A stretch of DNA of 9,519 bases from CAG-791 sp964386925 (lineage in GTDB: Bacteria; Bacillota; Clostridia; Lachnospirales; Lachnospiraceae), in the NCBI GenBank assembly GCA_964386925.1, contig CAYLUU010000090.1, positions 1-9,519 of the forward strand, written 5' to 3'. Shown in pieces: positions 1-8,185 of this stretch. Position numbers and translations under genes: made by a program. The notes beneath the pieces are model-generated. The model worked only from the letters and a program-made list of their open reading frames with translations. It was not told the DNA's origin and made no database searches. Numbering within the stretch: the first letter of the stretch is position 1; each line of letters begins with the position of its first letter.

Positions 1-1
1 C

Positions 2-15
2 CTGTCGCCTGACAG
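2..15 (-). other. Inverted repeat after the GT4 stop, at the window edge
   Basis: CTGTC (2-6) and GACAG (11-15) are perfect inverted copies around GCCT, about 20 nt past the GT4 stop. The window ends before any U-run could be seen, so it may be a terminator stem or a chance hairpin. Confidence 0.25.
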
Positions 16-32
16 TCGATTGGACAGTGTTG

Positions 33-1337
33 TTACGTCAGGCTCCTGTAGATTTCAAGGATTCGCAGGTAGTTCGTGTGCGGATTGTGCCGCACCTTCG
101 CCTCTTTGTGTGCGGCGCTGGCGAGCTGGCAGGCGAACTGATCGTTCTCGAACAGGTTGCAGACATCCTCCGCCAGTGCGTTCACATCGCCCGCCGGGAA
201 CAGCAGTCCTTCCTCCCCATTCTCCACCAGATCCGGGATACCGCCGGCGCGGGATGCGATGACGGGAACGCCCAGCAGCATCGCCTCGCAGAGTGAATTC
301 GGCGAGTTCTCCACGATGGACGGGCAGACGAATACGTGACTCTTCCGGTATCTGGCCTTCATCTGCTCCGCATCCAGCGAGCCGAGCATTACCACATGGC
401 CTTCCAGCCCGCCTTCCCGGATCAGCTTTTTCAGATACCGGCCATAGGCGGTAATCCACAGCGGCTCCGGCAGCTTCTTCGCCGGAATCTGTCCGCCCAC
501 ATTGCCGATGATGGAATTACCTGCCACATACAGCATGGCATCCGGGAACTGCTGCAGGATCTGCGGCATCGCCTGGAGCATGAAATGGAAGCCCTTCAGC
601 GGATAATCGCCCTGACTCAGGAAAATACTGTGGCGTTCTACCCCGTTCAGATCCCATCTGCCTTCATAGAATTCCGGCCGCAGCGTCTCGTTCATCAGGT
701 GATACACGGCCTCCGGGTTGATCGCAGCCGTCCCCTCCCGGTCAAAGGAGGTGCGTCCCGTGATGTGCATCACGCCCCGCAGGGTCCCCTTCTCGTTCTC
801 TGCGCGCGCGTAGAATTTGCGCTGCTGATCACGCAGGGAGTCATGACGGACAATATCCCGGAAGGTTTTCGCCCGCTGCACCTTATAGGGAAGCTCGGCC
901 ATATATAAGTCTGCAATCGCACCACACAGTCCCTGCATTCCGACCAGTGTTTTCTCCGGCTGCCGGAAGGCGCGCACCATGGCCAGTGCATGCGGGAATT
1001 CCGTTCCGAAGATGTGTACGATATCCGGCCGGAAATCTTCCAGGATCTGCTCAAACCGGCTCACCAGAGCGGCATCGTAATCCTCCGGCGTATTCAGATT
1101 CTCCCGGTAGCCGTAGAACACCGCGCCGTCAATTTCCTTTCGGCAATCGGTCATCTCCTCCGGAACCGGCACGCAGACGCCGAGCTCCAGGAGATTTGCT
1201 TCCTTGCCGGCTTCTACCTTTTCTGATACCAGCCGGTGAAAACAGCCTGTCAGCCATCCCTCCCGGTTGGAAAAGGGCAGCCCTACTGCCTTCGCAAATG
1301 CCGGCAGCATAATATTGCAAAGCCATAAAACCTTCAT
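33..1337 (-). CDS. Family 4 glycosyltransferase (GT-B)
   Basis: Retaining GT-B glycosyltransferase of family GT4, probably adding one sugar of the repeat unit in the cytoplasm. The 434-residue protein is full length, with both Rossmann halves. The N-terminal acceptor half begins MKVLWLCN and contains PDIVHIFGTEFPHALA (104-119). The donor-binding half carries FLSQGDYPLKGFHFMLQAM (239-257), with the usual phosphate-binding Lys248, and ENSPNSLCEAMLLGVPVIAS (343-362), whose Glu343 and Glu351 form the E-x7-E motif. It continues with GGIPDLVENGEEGLLFPAGD (365-384). The start follows an AGAGGA site. It is separated from the preceding GT2 by 108 nt, a wider gap than most here, but on the same strand with no terminator. 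The TAA stop is 32 nt from the window edge, so its downstream neighbour is not visible. Donor sugar unknown. Confidence 0.92.
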   Translation of the reverse strand: MKVLWLCNIMLPAFAKAVGLPFSNREGWLTGCFHRLVSEKVEAGKEANLLELGVCVPVPEEMTDCRKEIDGAVFYGYRENLNTPEDYDAALVSRFEQILEDFRPDIVHIFGTEFPHALAMVRAFRQPEKTLVGMQGLCGAIADLYMAELPYKVQRAKTFRDIVRHDSLRDQQRKFYARAENEKGTLRGVMHITGRTSFDREGTAAINPEAVYHLMNETLRPEFYEGRWDLNGVERHSIFLSQGDYPLKGFHFMLQAMPQILQQFPDAMLYVAGNSIIGNVGGQIPAKKLPEPLWITAYGRYLKKLIREGGLEGHVVMLGSLDAEQMKARYRKSHVFVCPSIVENSPNSLCEAMLLGVPVIASRAGGIPDLVENGEEGLLFPAGDVNALAEDVCNLFENDQFACQLASAAHKEAKVRHNPHTNYLRILEIYRSLT

Positions 1338-1341
1338 TATT

Positions 1342-1347
1342 TCCTCT
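1342..1347 (-). promoter_or_regulatory. Ribosome binding site of the GT4 gene
   Basis: The minus strand reads AGAGGA directly upstream of the ATG at 1337, with the GAGG core 5 nt from it. It supports the chosen start. Confidence 0.7.
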
Positions 1348-1367
1348 TATATCCCTTTAATTCGTTA

Positions 1368-1398
1368 TCAGGCTTCTCCTGACTTCCGCAATGTCAGG
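1368..1398 (-). other. Two mutually exclusive hairpins before the GT4 gene
   Basis: In the 108-nt gap the transcript can form CCTGAC (1398-1393) with GTCAGG (1383-1378), or the latter segment (TCAGG, 1382-1378) can instead pair with CCTGA (1372-1368). The stems share the middle arm, so only one can form at a time. This is attenuator-like geometry, but no U-run follows and the stems are short (6 and 5 bp). I see no convincing promoter in the rest of the gap. Confidence 0.35.
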
Positions 1399-1445
1399 TC
1401 CCTTCAGAAAGGTATCCTGCCGAAACGACCAGAACAGAAGCATTT

Positions 1446-2279
1446 CTAGCCTTTACGGTATACGCGATTCTTCAGCCTGTCATACAGCGCCGCCGTCGCC
1501 GGCGAGGAGGCCATTTTCGCACGAAGCGGCTGCAGACTCAGCACCATAGCCAGGCGGTATCCGGTGCACTCCGCTGCGCCGAAATATTCTGTCGTGATCT
1601 TCCGATGCTCTGCCGCAGAACGCCTCCGATTCTCCGCCGTCTCGGAGAATCCGCCGCCCTCATAATCCGCGATTACCAGATCCATCGCCTCCGCTTTCGC
1701 TCCAGCCCGCACCACAGACCACAGGAAATGCTCGTAGTCCGCCCGCACCCGGTACTGCAGATCAAACTGTCTCGTTTCGAATAAATCCCGGCTGTAGAAA
1801 CACGCCTGATGACAGGGCAGGTTCCGGTACATGGCAAAGTGCGTCATCTCCGGCTTTGCCGCTACGCGCTGACCGGTCTGCAGCTCCACCACATCGCCGT
1901 AATAGATGTGCGGCTGTGCCTGGTGTCCGCTGGTTTTATTTGCGAAGTTTCGGCTCCGAATTCTCTCTGCAACCTTTTCCAGAACCTCTGCGTCATGCAG
2001 GCAGTCCCCACAGTTGAGGAAATACAGATAGTCCCCCCTGGCCTTCTCCACAGCCTGGTTCATGCCGTCATAGATTCCCTGATCCTTGCTCCGGATCAGC
2101 TGAATTCTAGGATCGTTCGGCAATGCCTCCACGCTCCCATCCGTGGATCCCGCATCCTTGACAATGACCTCATAATCCGTGAAGGTCTGCGCCAGGATGC
2201 TCTCCATCGTCTGCCGCAGCCGGTCTCCCGGCTGGAAGCAGGGCGTTATGATGCTATATAACGGTCTGTGTTCTTCCAT
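1446..2279 (-). CDS. Family 2 glycosyltransferase (WfgS/WcaA-like)
   Basis: Predicted GT-A glycosyltransferase extending the lipid-linked repeat unit on the cytoplasmic side. The 277 residues carry the family signatures in order: SIITPCFQPGDRL (9-21), KDAGSTDGS (41-49), SKDQGIYDGMNQAVEKARGD (64-83), then FLNCGD (87-92) in the DxD position. PCHQACFYSRDLF (155-167) and the catalytic-type RADYEHFLW (179-187) follow. The DQGIYDGMN pattern is typical of the WfgS-like subgroup found in O-antigen and exopolysaccharide clusters. The metal-site sequence NCGD, rather than two adjacent aspartates, is an accepted variant. An AGGA site 6 nt before the ATG fixes the start, 8 nt after the epsG stop, so the two genes are almost certainly co-translated. 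Sugar specificity cannot be predicted. Confidence 0.9.
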   Translation of the reverse strand: MEEHRPLYSIITPCFQPGDRLRQTMESILAQTFTDYEVIVKDAGSTDGSVEALPNDPRIQLIRSKDQGIYDGMNQAVEKARGDYLYFLNCGDCLHDAEVLEKVAERIRSRNFANKTSGHQAQPHIYYGDVVELQTGQRVAAKPEMTHFAMYRNLPCHQACFYSRDLFETRQFDLQYRVRADYEHFLWSVVRAGAKAEAMDLVIADYEGGGFSETAENRRRSAAEHRKITTEYFGAAECTGYRLAMVLSLQPLRAKMASSPATAALYDRLKNRVYRKG

Positions 2280-2285
2280 TTATTG

Positions 2286-2289
2286 TCCT
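2286..2289 (-). promoter_or_regulatory. Ribosome binding site of the WfgS-like GT2
   Basis: The minus strand reads AGGA, 6 nt before the ATG at 2279. It overlaps the epsG stop codon, which implies coupled translation. Confidence 0.6.
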
Positions 2290-3586
2290 ACTCTATACTC
2301 CCGGACGGCGTCTGATTCAACTCATGGAACAGGAAGCTCTTGTACGGCAGAATCTTGATCGTATCCCGGTATGCCGTCTTCAGGAACAGGGCAAAATAAA
2401 GCACTGCAGCCAGTATCACGATCCCGGTCAGAAGCCGGCGCATGGTGCAGGTTTTCCCAGATTCTCTCGAAGCTTCTCTTTCCGTTGAACTCGTTGTCCC
2501 TCTCGAACTCGCAATATCCATCAAACTCGCAGCGCCAATCGAATCGTCTGTGTCCCCTGCGCTTTTTTGGTTTCTCCGGCCTCGAAGGATTCTCAGGCTC
2601 TCGTTCTCCGGAATTCTGTGCAGCAGCATCGGAATCAGGAAGATCTGTGTAAAGGTCAGGTAGTAGCAGATCCGTGACATCTCCGGCACAAACCAGCCGA
2701 ATACGTACAGGAGCAGAGCCAGGAAGGAGCCGTTCACATACAGGCGAATTGCCCGACTCGCTGGGATTCTGCATGCCTTCGCCGGTTCATTTCCTGCCCG
2801 CCGCAGCACCAAGAGCGCCAGAATCAGAACGGCGGCGCATTTTGCAATGTTCACCCAGGATACGCTGGTGCCGGCCGCAAGATCTCCGGTTCCCTCCCAG
2901 GACGGATATAGTGCCACAAGGAGCTGCAGGACCTTGTCATGGAATACCATGGCAGCTGCCCCCAGTCCGCAGACTGCGATTCTCTGCCACGTTTTCCACC
3001 GGTGCAGAGCAAGCGGATACAGTACCAACACCACCAAGGCAGATTTATGGAACAGCGCCGCCAGGATGACGAGCAATAGGAACCCGATGTATCTGCGCCG
3101 CAGCAGGCAGGTCATCGCCACCAATGCGATCGACAGCGCAAAATAATACCGCATGGTATTGAAGCTCTGAAAATAATACCCGAACATCATGAACAGGAAG
3201 AAGGAGAATGCAAAGTCCTCCGCCTGCTGCCGGATTGCAAGCAGCATCAGCCCAATGGTCAGAGTAGCATACACCGCGAATACCAGCAGGTAATTCTCAT
3301 ATCCGCACAAGGCATAGATCGCCTTCACCAGAAGGTTGAAGCCCTTTTCCGTCGGCACATAGGCATCAATGGAAGCAAGGTGGAAGAATTCCACATACCG
3401 CAGATAGTCGTTTCCCGTCTCCTGCCGCAGAATGGCCGGCACCGCCAGAATCACCAGAATCAGCAAAAGGCAGGACCTGCGGAGCATCGCTCCCCTGGTT
3501 CCTGCCGGCAATCCCTCTGTTCGGTTCACCGCCATTGCAGCCAGTACCGTTGCCGCCGCAATGGCAAGATATAAACACACGCCCAT
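2288..3586 (-). CDS. EpsG-family polysaccharide polymerase
   Basis: Polytopic membrane protein of the EpsG family, the usual Wzy-like repeat-unit polymerase of Gram-positive exopolysaccharide clusters. The 432 residues include about ten hydrophobic segments. Family marks are GNDYLRYVEFF (58-68), EKGFNLLVKAIY (80-91), FMMFGYYFQSFNTMRYYFA (132-150) with its Asn-x-x-Arg pattern, and FHKSAL (179-184). The protein is longer than typical EpsG proteins because of a hydrophilic loop (about 325-382) before the last membrane segment (about 383-401); residues 345-374 of that loop are encoded by degenerate 18-bp repeats. The start has only a weak ribosome site (GTGAAGAAT), so it is moderately sure. The stop is 8 nt from the next gene. 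A role as an O-antigen-like ligase rather than polymerase cannot be excluded, but the motifs favour EpsG. Confidence 0.85.
   Translation of the reverse strand: MGVCLYLAIAAATVLAAMAVNRTEGLPAGTRGAMLRRSCLLLILVILAVPAILRQETGNDYLRYVEFFHLASIDAYVPTEKGFNLLVKAIYALCGYENYLLVFAVYATLTIGLMLLAIRQQAEDFAFSFFLFMMFGYYFQSFNTMRYYFALSIALVAMTCLLRRRYIGFLLLVILAALFHKSALVVLVLYPLALHRWKTWQRIAVCGLGAAAMVFHDKVLQLLVALYPSWEGTGDLAAGTSVSWVNIAKCAAVLILALLVLRRAGNEPAKACRIPASRAIRLYVNGSFLALLLYVFGWFVPEMSRICYYLTFTQIFLIPMLLHRIPENESLRILRGRRNQKSAGDTDDSIGAASLMDIASSRGTTSSTEREASRESGKTCTMRRLLTGIVILAAVLYFALFLKTAYRDTIKILPYKSFLFHELNQTPSGSIE
2465..2554. repeat. Degenerate 18-bp tandem repeat, five copies, inside epsG
   Basis: On the plus strand the units start at 2465, 2483, 2501, 2519 and 2537. 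Most share a core close to CGAACTCG at the same offset (TCGAAG, TGAACTCG, CGAACTCG, CAAACTCG, CGAATCG). The period is 18 bp, or six codons, so copy changes keep the frame. It encodes a Ser/Arg/Glu/Thr-rich part of the hydrophilic loop, residues 345-374. The units have diverged considerably, which suggests an old expansion. Confidence 0.6.
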
Positions 3587-3631
3587 TCGATATTCTTCAC
3601 TCTTGTTTCAGAATCGGCTGCAATCGAAAAT

Positions 3632-3644
3632 GCTGCTTCGCAGC
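3632..3644 (-). other. Small hairpin in the GT2-epsG gap
   Basis: The minus strand reads GCTGC-GAA-GCAGC followed by ATTTTCG. The 5-bp stem plus four T residues could act as a weak pause or attenuator in the 83-nt leader before the polymerase gene, but it is too short to call a terminator. Otherwise I see nothing in this gap. Confidence 0.3.
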
Positions 3645-3660
3645 GCAAATCCAGCGATGG

Positions 3661-3677
3661 AACGCTTGATCAGCGTT
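3661..3677. repeat. Short inverted repeat spanning the GT2 stop codon
   Basis: AACGCT (3661-3666) and AGCGTT (3672-3677) are perfect inverted copies around TGATC. In the transcript the TGA stop of the upstream GT2 lies in the loop region. There is no U-tract, so it is not a terminator; it may merely be chance or an mRNA-stability hairpin. Confidence 0.4.
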
Positions 3678-4530
3678 TCTCTAACCGTATTCCTTTCCGC
3701 ATGATACGGAAAGCATCCCCGATCGTCAGCTCCTGACACGTAATTTTCCGATGCGCCAGCAGGAACCGCAGTGCCATGCAGACAGCCAGTCTGCCATACA
3801 GATCACGATACAACACGCCTCTGTCATAGAAGAACTTCTCATTGTATCCGTTGAACCAGGTCGAGCTGCCGTCCTCCCGGACTGCCTCATGGCCAATCTC
3901 CACCGGAACGGCCCAGATCTTCAGTCCTTTCTTCAGACAATCATGCAGGAACAGACTGTCCTCTCCATTGGAGTAGGTTGCTCCGCCGCCGTACAGAAGC
4001 GAAAACCACACATTCGCCCGACGAAGGCTGTCCAGCCTGGCCGCCACCGAATACGTAGGATATCTGCCATAGTTGTACCAGCGAACCTGCTTTACTTTAC
4101 GGTTCTCATAGGTGCGACGCCCTTCCACAGCACGAACATTAAAGGTCAGAAGATCCGCCTGCGGATTCTCCTCGAAGGCCTTCAGCACCGATTGCTCATA
4201 ATCGTCGTCGTAGACAATGTCCTCATCTGCGAACAGCACAATCTCGGCGCTCGCCCGCATCAGTGCGTTGTTGCGATTGCGCCCTACGCCGCGCTCATTA
4301 AACGCGATGGTACGGATTCGATGTCCCTTCCGCTCGAATTCCCGATAGGACACCTCCTGACACTGGTTGCAGATCACCGCATCGGTCGACAGGTTCATCC
4401 GTTCCGCCAGCGTAATATCATTTTCCTGCAATGCCGCAACCAGAACCTCCAGAGGCTCCCGCCTCTCTTTCCCGGTTACCGGATCCACCGGCCCACGATC
4501 AATGCGGCTGTAAACTTTATTTTCATCCAT
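3670..4530 (-). CDS. Family 2 glycosyltransferase
   Basis: Predicted cytoplasmic or membrane-associated GT-A enzyme adding a sugar to the lipid-linked repeat unit. The 286 residues show the family pattern: strand VLVAAL (29-34), the ERGVGRNRNNAL nucleotide-binding loop (79-90), a DxD-equivalent ADEDIVY (101-107), and the acceptor/catalytic region GGGATYSNGEDSLFLHDCL (181-199) with Glu190-Asp191. No transmembrane segment is seen. The fold begins only near residue 27, leaving an unusual polar N-terminal extension. The ATG has no clear Shine-Dalgarno sequence (the upstream minus strand reads ACAAAGAT) and sits just after the large palindrome, so the true start is uncertain; no better start was found inside the extension. 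Its TGA stop falls in the loop of a 6-bp inverted repeat. Donor and acceptor cannot be told from sequence. Confidence 0.85.
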   Translation of the reverse strand: MDENKVYSRIDRGPVDPVTGKERREPLEVLVAALQENDITLAERMNLSTDAVICNQCQEVSYREFERKGHRIRTIAFNERGVGRNRNNALMRASAEIVLFADEDIVYDDDYEQSVLKAFEENPQADLLTFNVRAVEGRRTYENRKVKQVRWYNYGRYPTYSVAARLDSLRRANVWFSLLYGGGATYSNGEDSLFLHDCLKKGLKIWAVPVEIGHEAVREDGSSTWFNGYNEKFFYDRGVLYRDLYGRLAVCMALRFLLAHRKITCQELTIGDAFRIMRKGIRLEKR

Positions 4531-4544
4531 ATCTTTGTCTTATC

Positions 4545-4626
4545 TCTGTTTAGCACCTGGCGATTTCAACATGCATTGGCCGCTTGCGGACATATGCATG
4601 ATTGAAATTGACAGGTGCTAAATAGA
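4545..4626. repeat. Large imperfect palindrome between wzz-like gene and GT2
   Basis: The outer arms TAGCACCTG (4551-4559) and CAGGTGCTA (4612-4620) are perfect inverted copies and extend outward with a few more pairs to 4545 and 4626. Inside, ATTTCAACATGCAT (4563-4576) pairs with 4594-4608 (ATGCATG, one bulged A, then TTGAAAT). The centre adds a small CCG-CTTG-CGG hairpin (4580-4589). In mRNA this forms one long stem of about 30 pairs covering most of the 87-nt gap. The wzz-like stop TAG is part of the stem. There is no following U-run, so it is not a standard terminator. It may be an mRNA stabiliser or processing site, or a small mobile palindromic element. Confidence 0.75.
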
Positions 4627-5823
4627 TACTGTTTTTTTATAGTATTTCTGTAGGTATTGCCCATCTGCTTCTGCCAGGATCAGGCCATCCGGCTCCGCGC
4701 CTCGTGCCTGCAGCTGCACCAGCAGATGCTCCGTTCCTGTGCCGTTTGCCTCACCATACGGCACAACCAGGAGGAGCTTTGCTGCTGCGTTCTGCGTACT
4801 CTCTCCCGCAGCGTTCAACACCTTTGCCGGATCCAGTGCCTCTGCCTCCAGCTGATACATCCCCTTCAGCTGCTGTGCTGTATTCTCTGCCAGCTCCATA
4901 TCCTCTGCCAGGAGGCGAATCCCATTCACTGCAGCCGATTCTGTGCAAGATGATTTGCGAAGTGATTCCGCAGCTGTGCGATTTTCCTCTTCCAGAAATC
5001 CGGGTAGGGCATGTTTTTCTTTCTTTTTCGCCGCATTCCCTTTCCGGGAATCTGTGTCTTTATGCTTCTGCGTCTTTTGGAATTTTTCGTCCGCTCCGTC
5101 AGATGCACTATTCTGCTCCGGTACCGCAGATTCGCCTTCTGATCCCGCTGTCAGCGTCATCAGAACCGGCAGCCCATAGCGCCTCGTCGCCTCCTCCGGG
5201 CAGTAGATTCCGTCATTCAGCAGCTCCCGCAGCCATACCGCTGCCGCACTGATGAGAAATCCCAGCAGAGTGCCCAGGATCACGGCATTCCGGGTGCGGT
5301 CCGTCACCACCACGCTCTCCACATCGCCTGAAGAGAGGTACTCGATGCTCTCGAACGTCTCCGATGTATGACCGTAACGCACCAGGGCATCCTGAACTGC
5401 ATTGGTCACTGCCTGAACCTGCTCCGCGTCCGCATTCGTCACCTGAATTGTAAGGAGCCGCACATCCGAGAGAATCTGTGCCTCAATGGCCTCCCTGGCT
5501 TCTTCCATCGTCATGCCATCCGGCAGCTCAGATTCAATTACCTGCGAAATTGCCGGCACCGAGAAGAGCAGGTCGTTCCACGTATAGTCATTGTAATAGT
5601 CCTGCGCGTTTCCGGCAGAATCTGCGGCAAACGTCAGATAAAACTTCGAAGTCTGCCGGTACTGCCTCTGCCCGGACACGCCCAGCCAGATTCCCATATA
5701 GATTGCCGCAGCCGCCAGTGCACCGATCAGTGTGCATGCCGGAATCCACCAAAGCTGTGAACGCAGCCGCAGCCAAAGGCTGCGCCGGTTCACGCGTTCA
5801 TCTGCATATACTATTTCTCTCAT
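4618..5823 (-). CDS. Wzz/YveK-type chain-length protein with degenerate kinase-like C-terminus
   Basis: Membrane co-polymerase that sets polysaccharide chain length and normally works with a bacterial tyrosine (BY) kinase. Of 401 residues, the first 220 match the YveK/CapA layout: a short cytoplasmic N-terminus, membrane segment 1 (about 26-48), an extracellular domain with a helical stretch (about 100-150), and the pre-membrane motif DRTRNAVILGTLLGF (175-189). Membrane segment 2 (about 178-198) and a cytoplasmic YGLPVL (216-221) follow. The usual proline-rich stretch before segment 2 is absent. After a charged Lys/Glu/Ser linker (about 228-290), residues 297-401 resemble the end of a BY-kinase: KLLLVVPYG (349-357), alternating helix and strand, and Tyr390, Tyr394 and Tyr395 near the C-terminus. 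No Walker A (GxxxxGKS/T) or aspartate-rich Walker motif is visible, so it cannot be an active kinase. It starts in an ATGA overlap. Its TAG stop lies inside a large palindrome. Confidence 0.85.
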   Translation of the reverse strand: MREIVYADERVNRRSLWLRLRSQLWWIPACTLIGALAAAAIYMGIWLGVSGQRQYRQTSKFYLTFAADSAGNAQDYYNDYTWNDLLFSVPAISQVIESELPDGMTMEEAREAIEAQILSDVRLLTIQVTNADAEQVQAVTNAVQDALVRYGHTSETFESIEYLSSGDVESVVVTDRTRNAVILGTLLGFLISAAAVWLRELLNDGIYCPEEATRRYGLPVLMTLTAGSEGESAVPEQNSASDGADEKFQKTQKHKDTDSRKGNAAKKKEKHALPGFLEEENRTAAESLRKSSCTESAAVNGIRLLAEDMELAENTAQQLKGMYQLEAEALDPAKVLNAAGESTQNAAAKLLLVVPYGEANGTGTEHLLVQLQARGAEPDGLILAEADGQYLQKYYKKTVSI

Positions 5824-7228
5824 TTATCCTCTTCGTGCTGCGTATCCTTGCTGCTCATCGCCGTCACCTGACCCTCGGCCACGCCTTCGGTTGCCTCCGG
5901 TGTGAACAGAATCTTCAAGGTCAGCAGCATCAGCTTCAGATCCAGGCCGATCGAATAGTTCTGGATGTAGGTCAGATCGAGCTTAAGCTTGTCGTACGGG
6001 GTGGTGTTATATTTGCCATATACCTGCGCGTAACCGGCAAGACCAGCCTTTACCTTCGTCCGATATACGAATTCCGGCATGTCCTGCACATATTGGGCGA
6101 TGATCTCCGGGCGCTCCGGGCGAGGTCCGATAAAGGACATCTCTCCCTTCAGGATATTGATCAGCTGCGGCAGCTCATCGATGCGTACTGCGCGAATGAA
6201 ATGGCCGATCGGCGTGATGCGGTCATCGTTCTCCGACGCCAGACGAGCCACGCCGTCCTTCTCCGCATCCACCTTCATGCTGCGGAACTTAATGATCTTG
6301 AATTCCTTTTGGTCCAATGTGCAGCGAACCTGCTTGTAGAACACCGGGCCGTGATCATAGCACTTAATCAGAATCGCCGTAATCAGGAAAAACGGCGACG
6401 TCAGCACCAGCAGGATCAACGCACATACAATATCGATCGCCCGTTTGCAGAACCGGTCACCGAAGCTCAGTGAATATTCCTTGGTCAAATACAGCGGCGT
6501 ATCGAACAAATGCAGCTGCGCCGATCCCTTGATCAGAACATCCGGAATCTTCGGCATCATGTACTGCCGAACACCGTTGGCATAGCAAAACTTCATCAGC
6601 TCATTGCGCTCAGCGGTCGGAATATCCCACAGGACCACTGCTTTATGGCCGGCCGCCAGTATTTTAGCCTCTACTGCGTCCAGCCCCTCGCTGATGTTGA
6701 TGGTTTCTGTGATGTCATATTTCTCCGGGCGACTTGCGAACTTGCACAGGATCGGCTCGATCGGGCGCTCGCCGTGAATCAGGATCATCTTCGTCGGCGG
6801 GAACACACGGTGGTAAACCCGATCCGATATCTGAATCCATAAAATCGCAAATCCGATCTGGACCAGCGATATCAGCACTGTCCATCCTCCCGGCAGCATC
6901 CAGTTGCGCAGCAACGAATCCTGCACGTACGTGAAGGCGTTGACCATCAGCAGAGAAAAGATCTGCGACAGACTGACATCAAAGCGTTTCTGATACCCGA
7001 CGTCCATGCCGCCATAGGTCTTCGTCAGGAACAACAGCAGGATAAAATACAGCAGCAATACCAGTATGTGGCCGTTGCGGTAGAATTTCAGCCGCAGCCG
7101 AACCAGCGGATAATATATGTTGAACCACAGCCATGCGTAGATTGCTGTCTGGATCAGAAGTCCCAAAAGCGGCATTTCCAGAGCAGCCACGCGGCGCATG
7201 GACTGCCGTCTCTTCGCTCTAGCATCCA

Positions 7229-7229
<1 letters not shown>
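5820..7229 (-). CDS. Polyprenyl-phosphate sugar-1-phosphate transferase (EPS/WbaP type)
   Basis: Initiating enzyme of polysaccharide assembly: it transfers a hexose-1-phosphate from UDP-sugar to undecaprenyl phosphate at the inner membrane face. The 469-residue protein has four N-terminal membrane segments (about 19-39, 55-70, 87-103, 116-134) and a soluble CoA-binding-like middle domain (about 145-245). The catalytic domain follows, with its re-entrant helix KRAIDIVCALILLVLTSPFF (262-281) and helix-breaking Pro279. It continues with GPVFYKQVR (294-302), KFRSM (314-318), the catalytic Asp351-Glu352 in RIDELPQL (349-356), MSFIGPRPERP (364-374) and GLAGYAQVYGKYN (396-408). Length is typical of the WbaP/EPS family. 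The start overlaps the previous stop (TAATG) and the stop overlaps the wzz-like start (ATGA), suggesting translational coupling on both sides. With galK upstream, galactose-1-phosphate is a plausible substrate, but this is inference; glucose or GlcNAc are possible. Confidence 0.93.
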
Positions 7230-8161
<932 letters not shown>

Positions 8162-8168
8162 GTTGGTG

Positions 8169-8175
8169 CCTTTCC
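8169..8175 (-). promoter_or_regulatory. Ribosome binding site of the GtrB-like gene
   Basis: The minus strand reads GGAAAGG, 7 nt upstream of the ATG at 8161, within the 24-nt gap after galK. It supports the chosen start and independent ribosome loading within the same mRNA. Confidence 0.6.
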
Positions 8176-8185
8176 GTTTAATTTA

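Noticed and set aside
1338..1445. An internal promoter before the GT4 gene (TTGCGG with GATAAC at 16 bp, or TATAAG near 1350)
   Set aside because: Both hexamers are poor, and TATAAG overlaps the ribosome site with no -35. Not enough to call.
3751..4605. A 284-codon plus-strand open frame opposite the second GT2
   Set aside because: Shadow of a GT2 with clear motifs; it also runs into the palindrome without a sensible gene end.
4545..4626. The palindrome as a Rho-independent terminator
   Set aside because: Neither strand has a run of T after the stem (the minus strand continues ACAGAGATAAGAC), and genes on both sides belong to the same pathway and strand.
5478..6473. A 331-codon plus-strand open frame across the wzz-like and initiating-transferase genes
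   Set aside because: It crosses two well-supported minus-strand genes that overlap by 4 nt, and its translation shows no domain.
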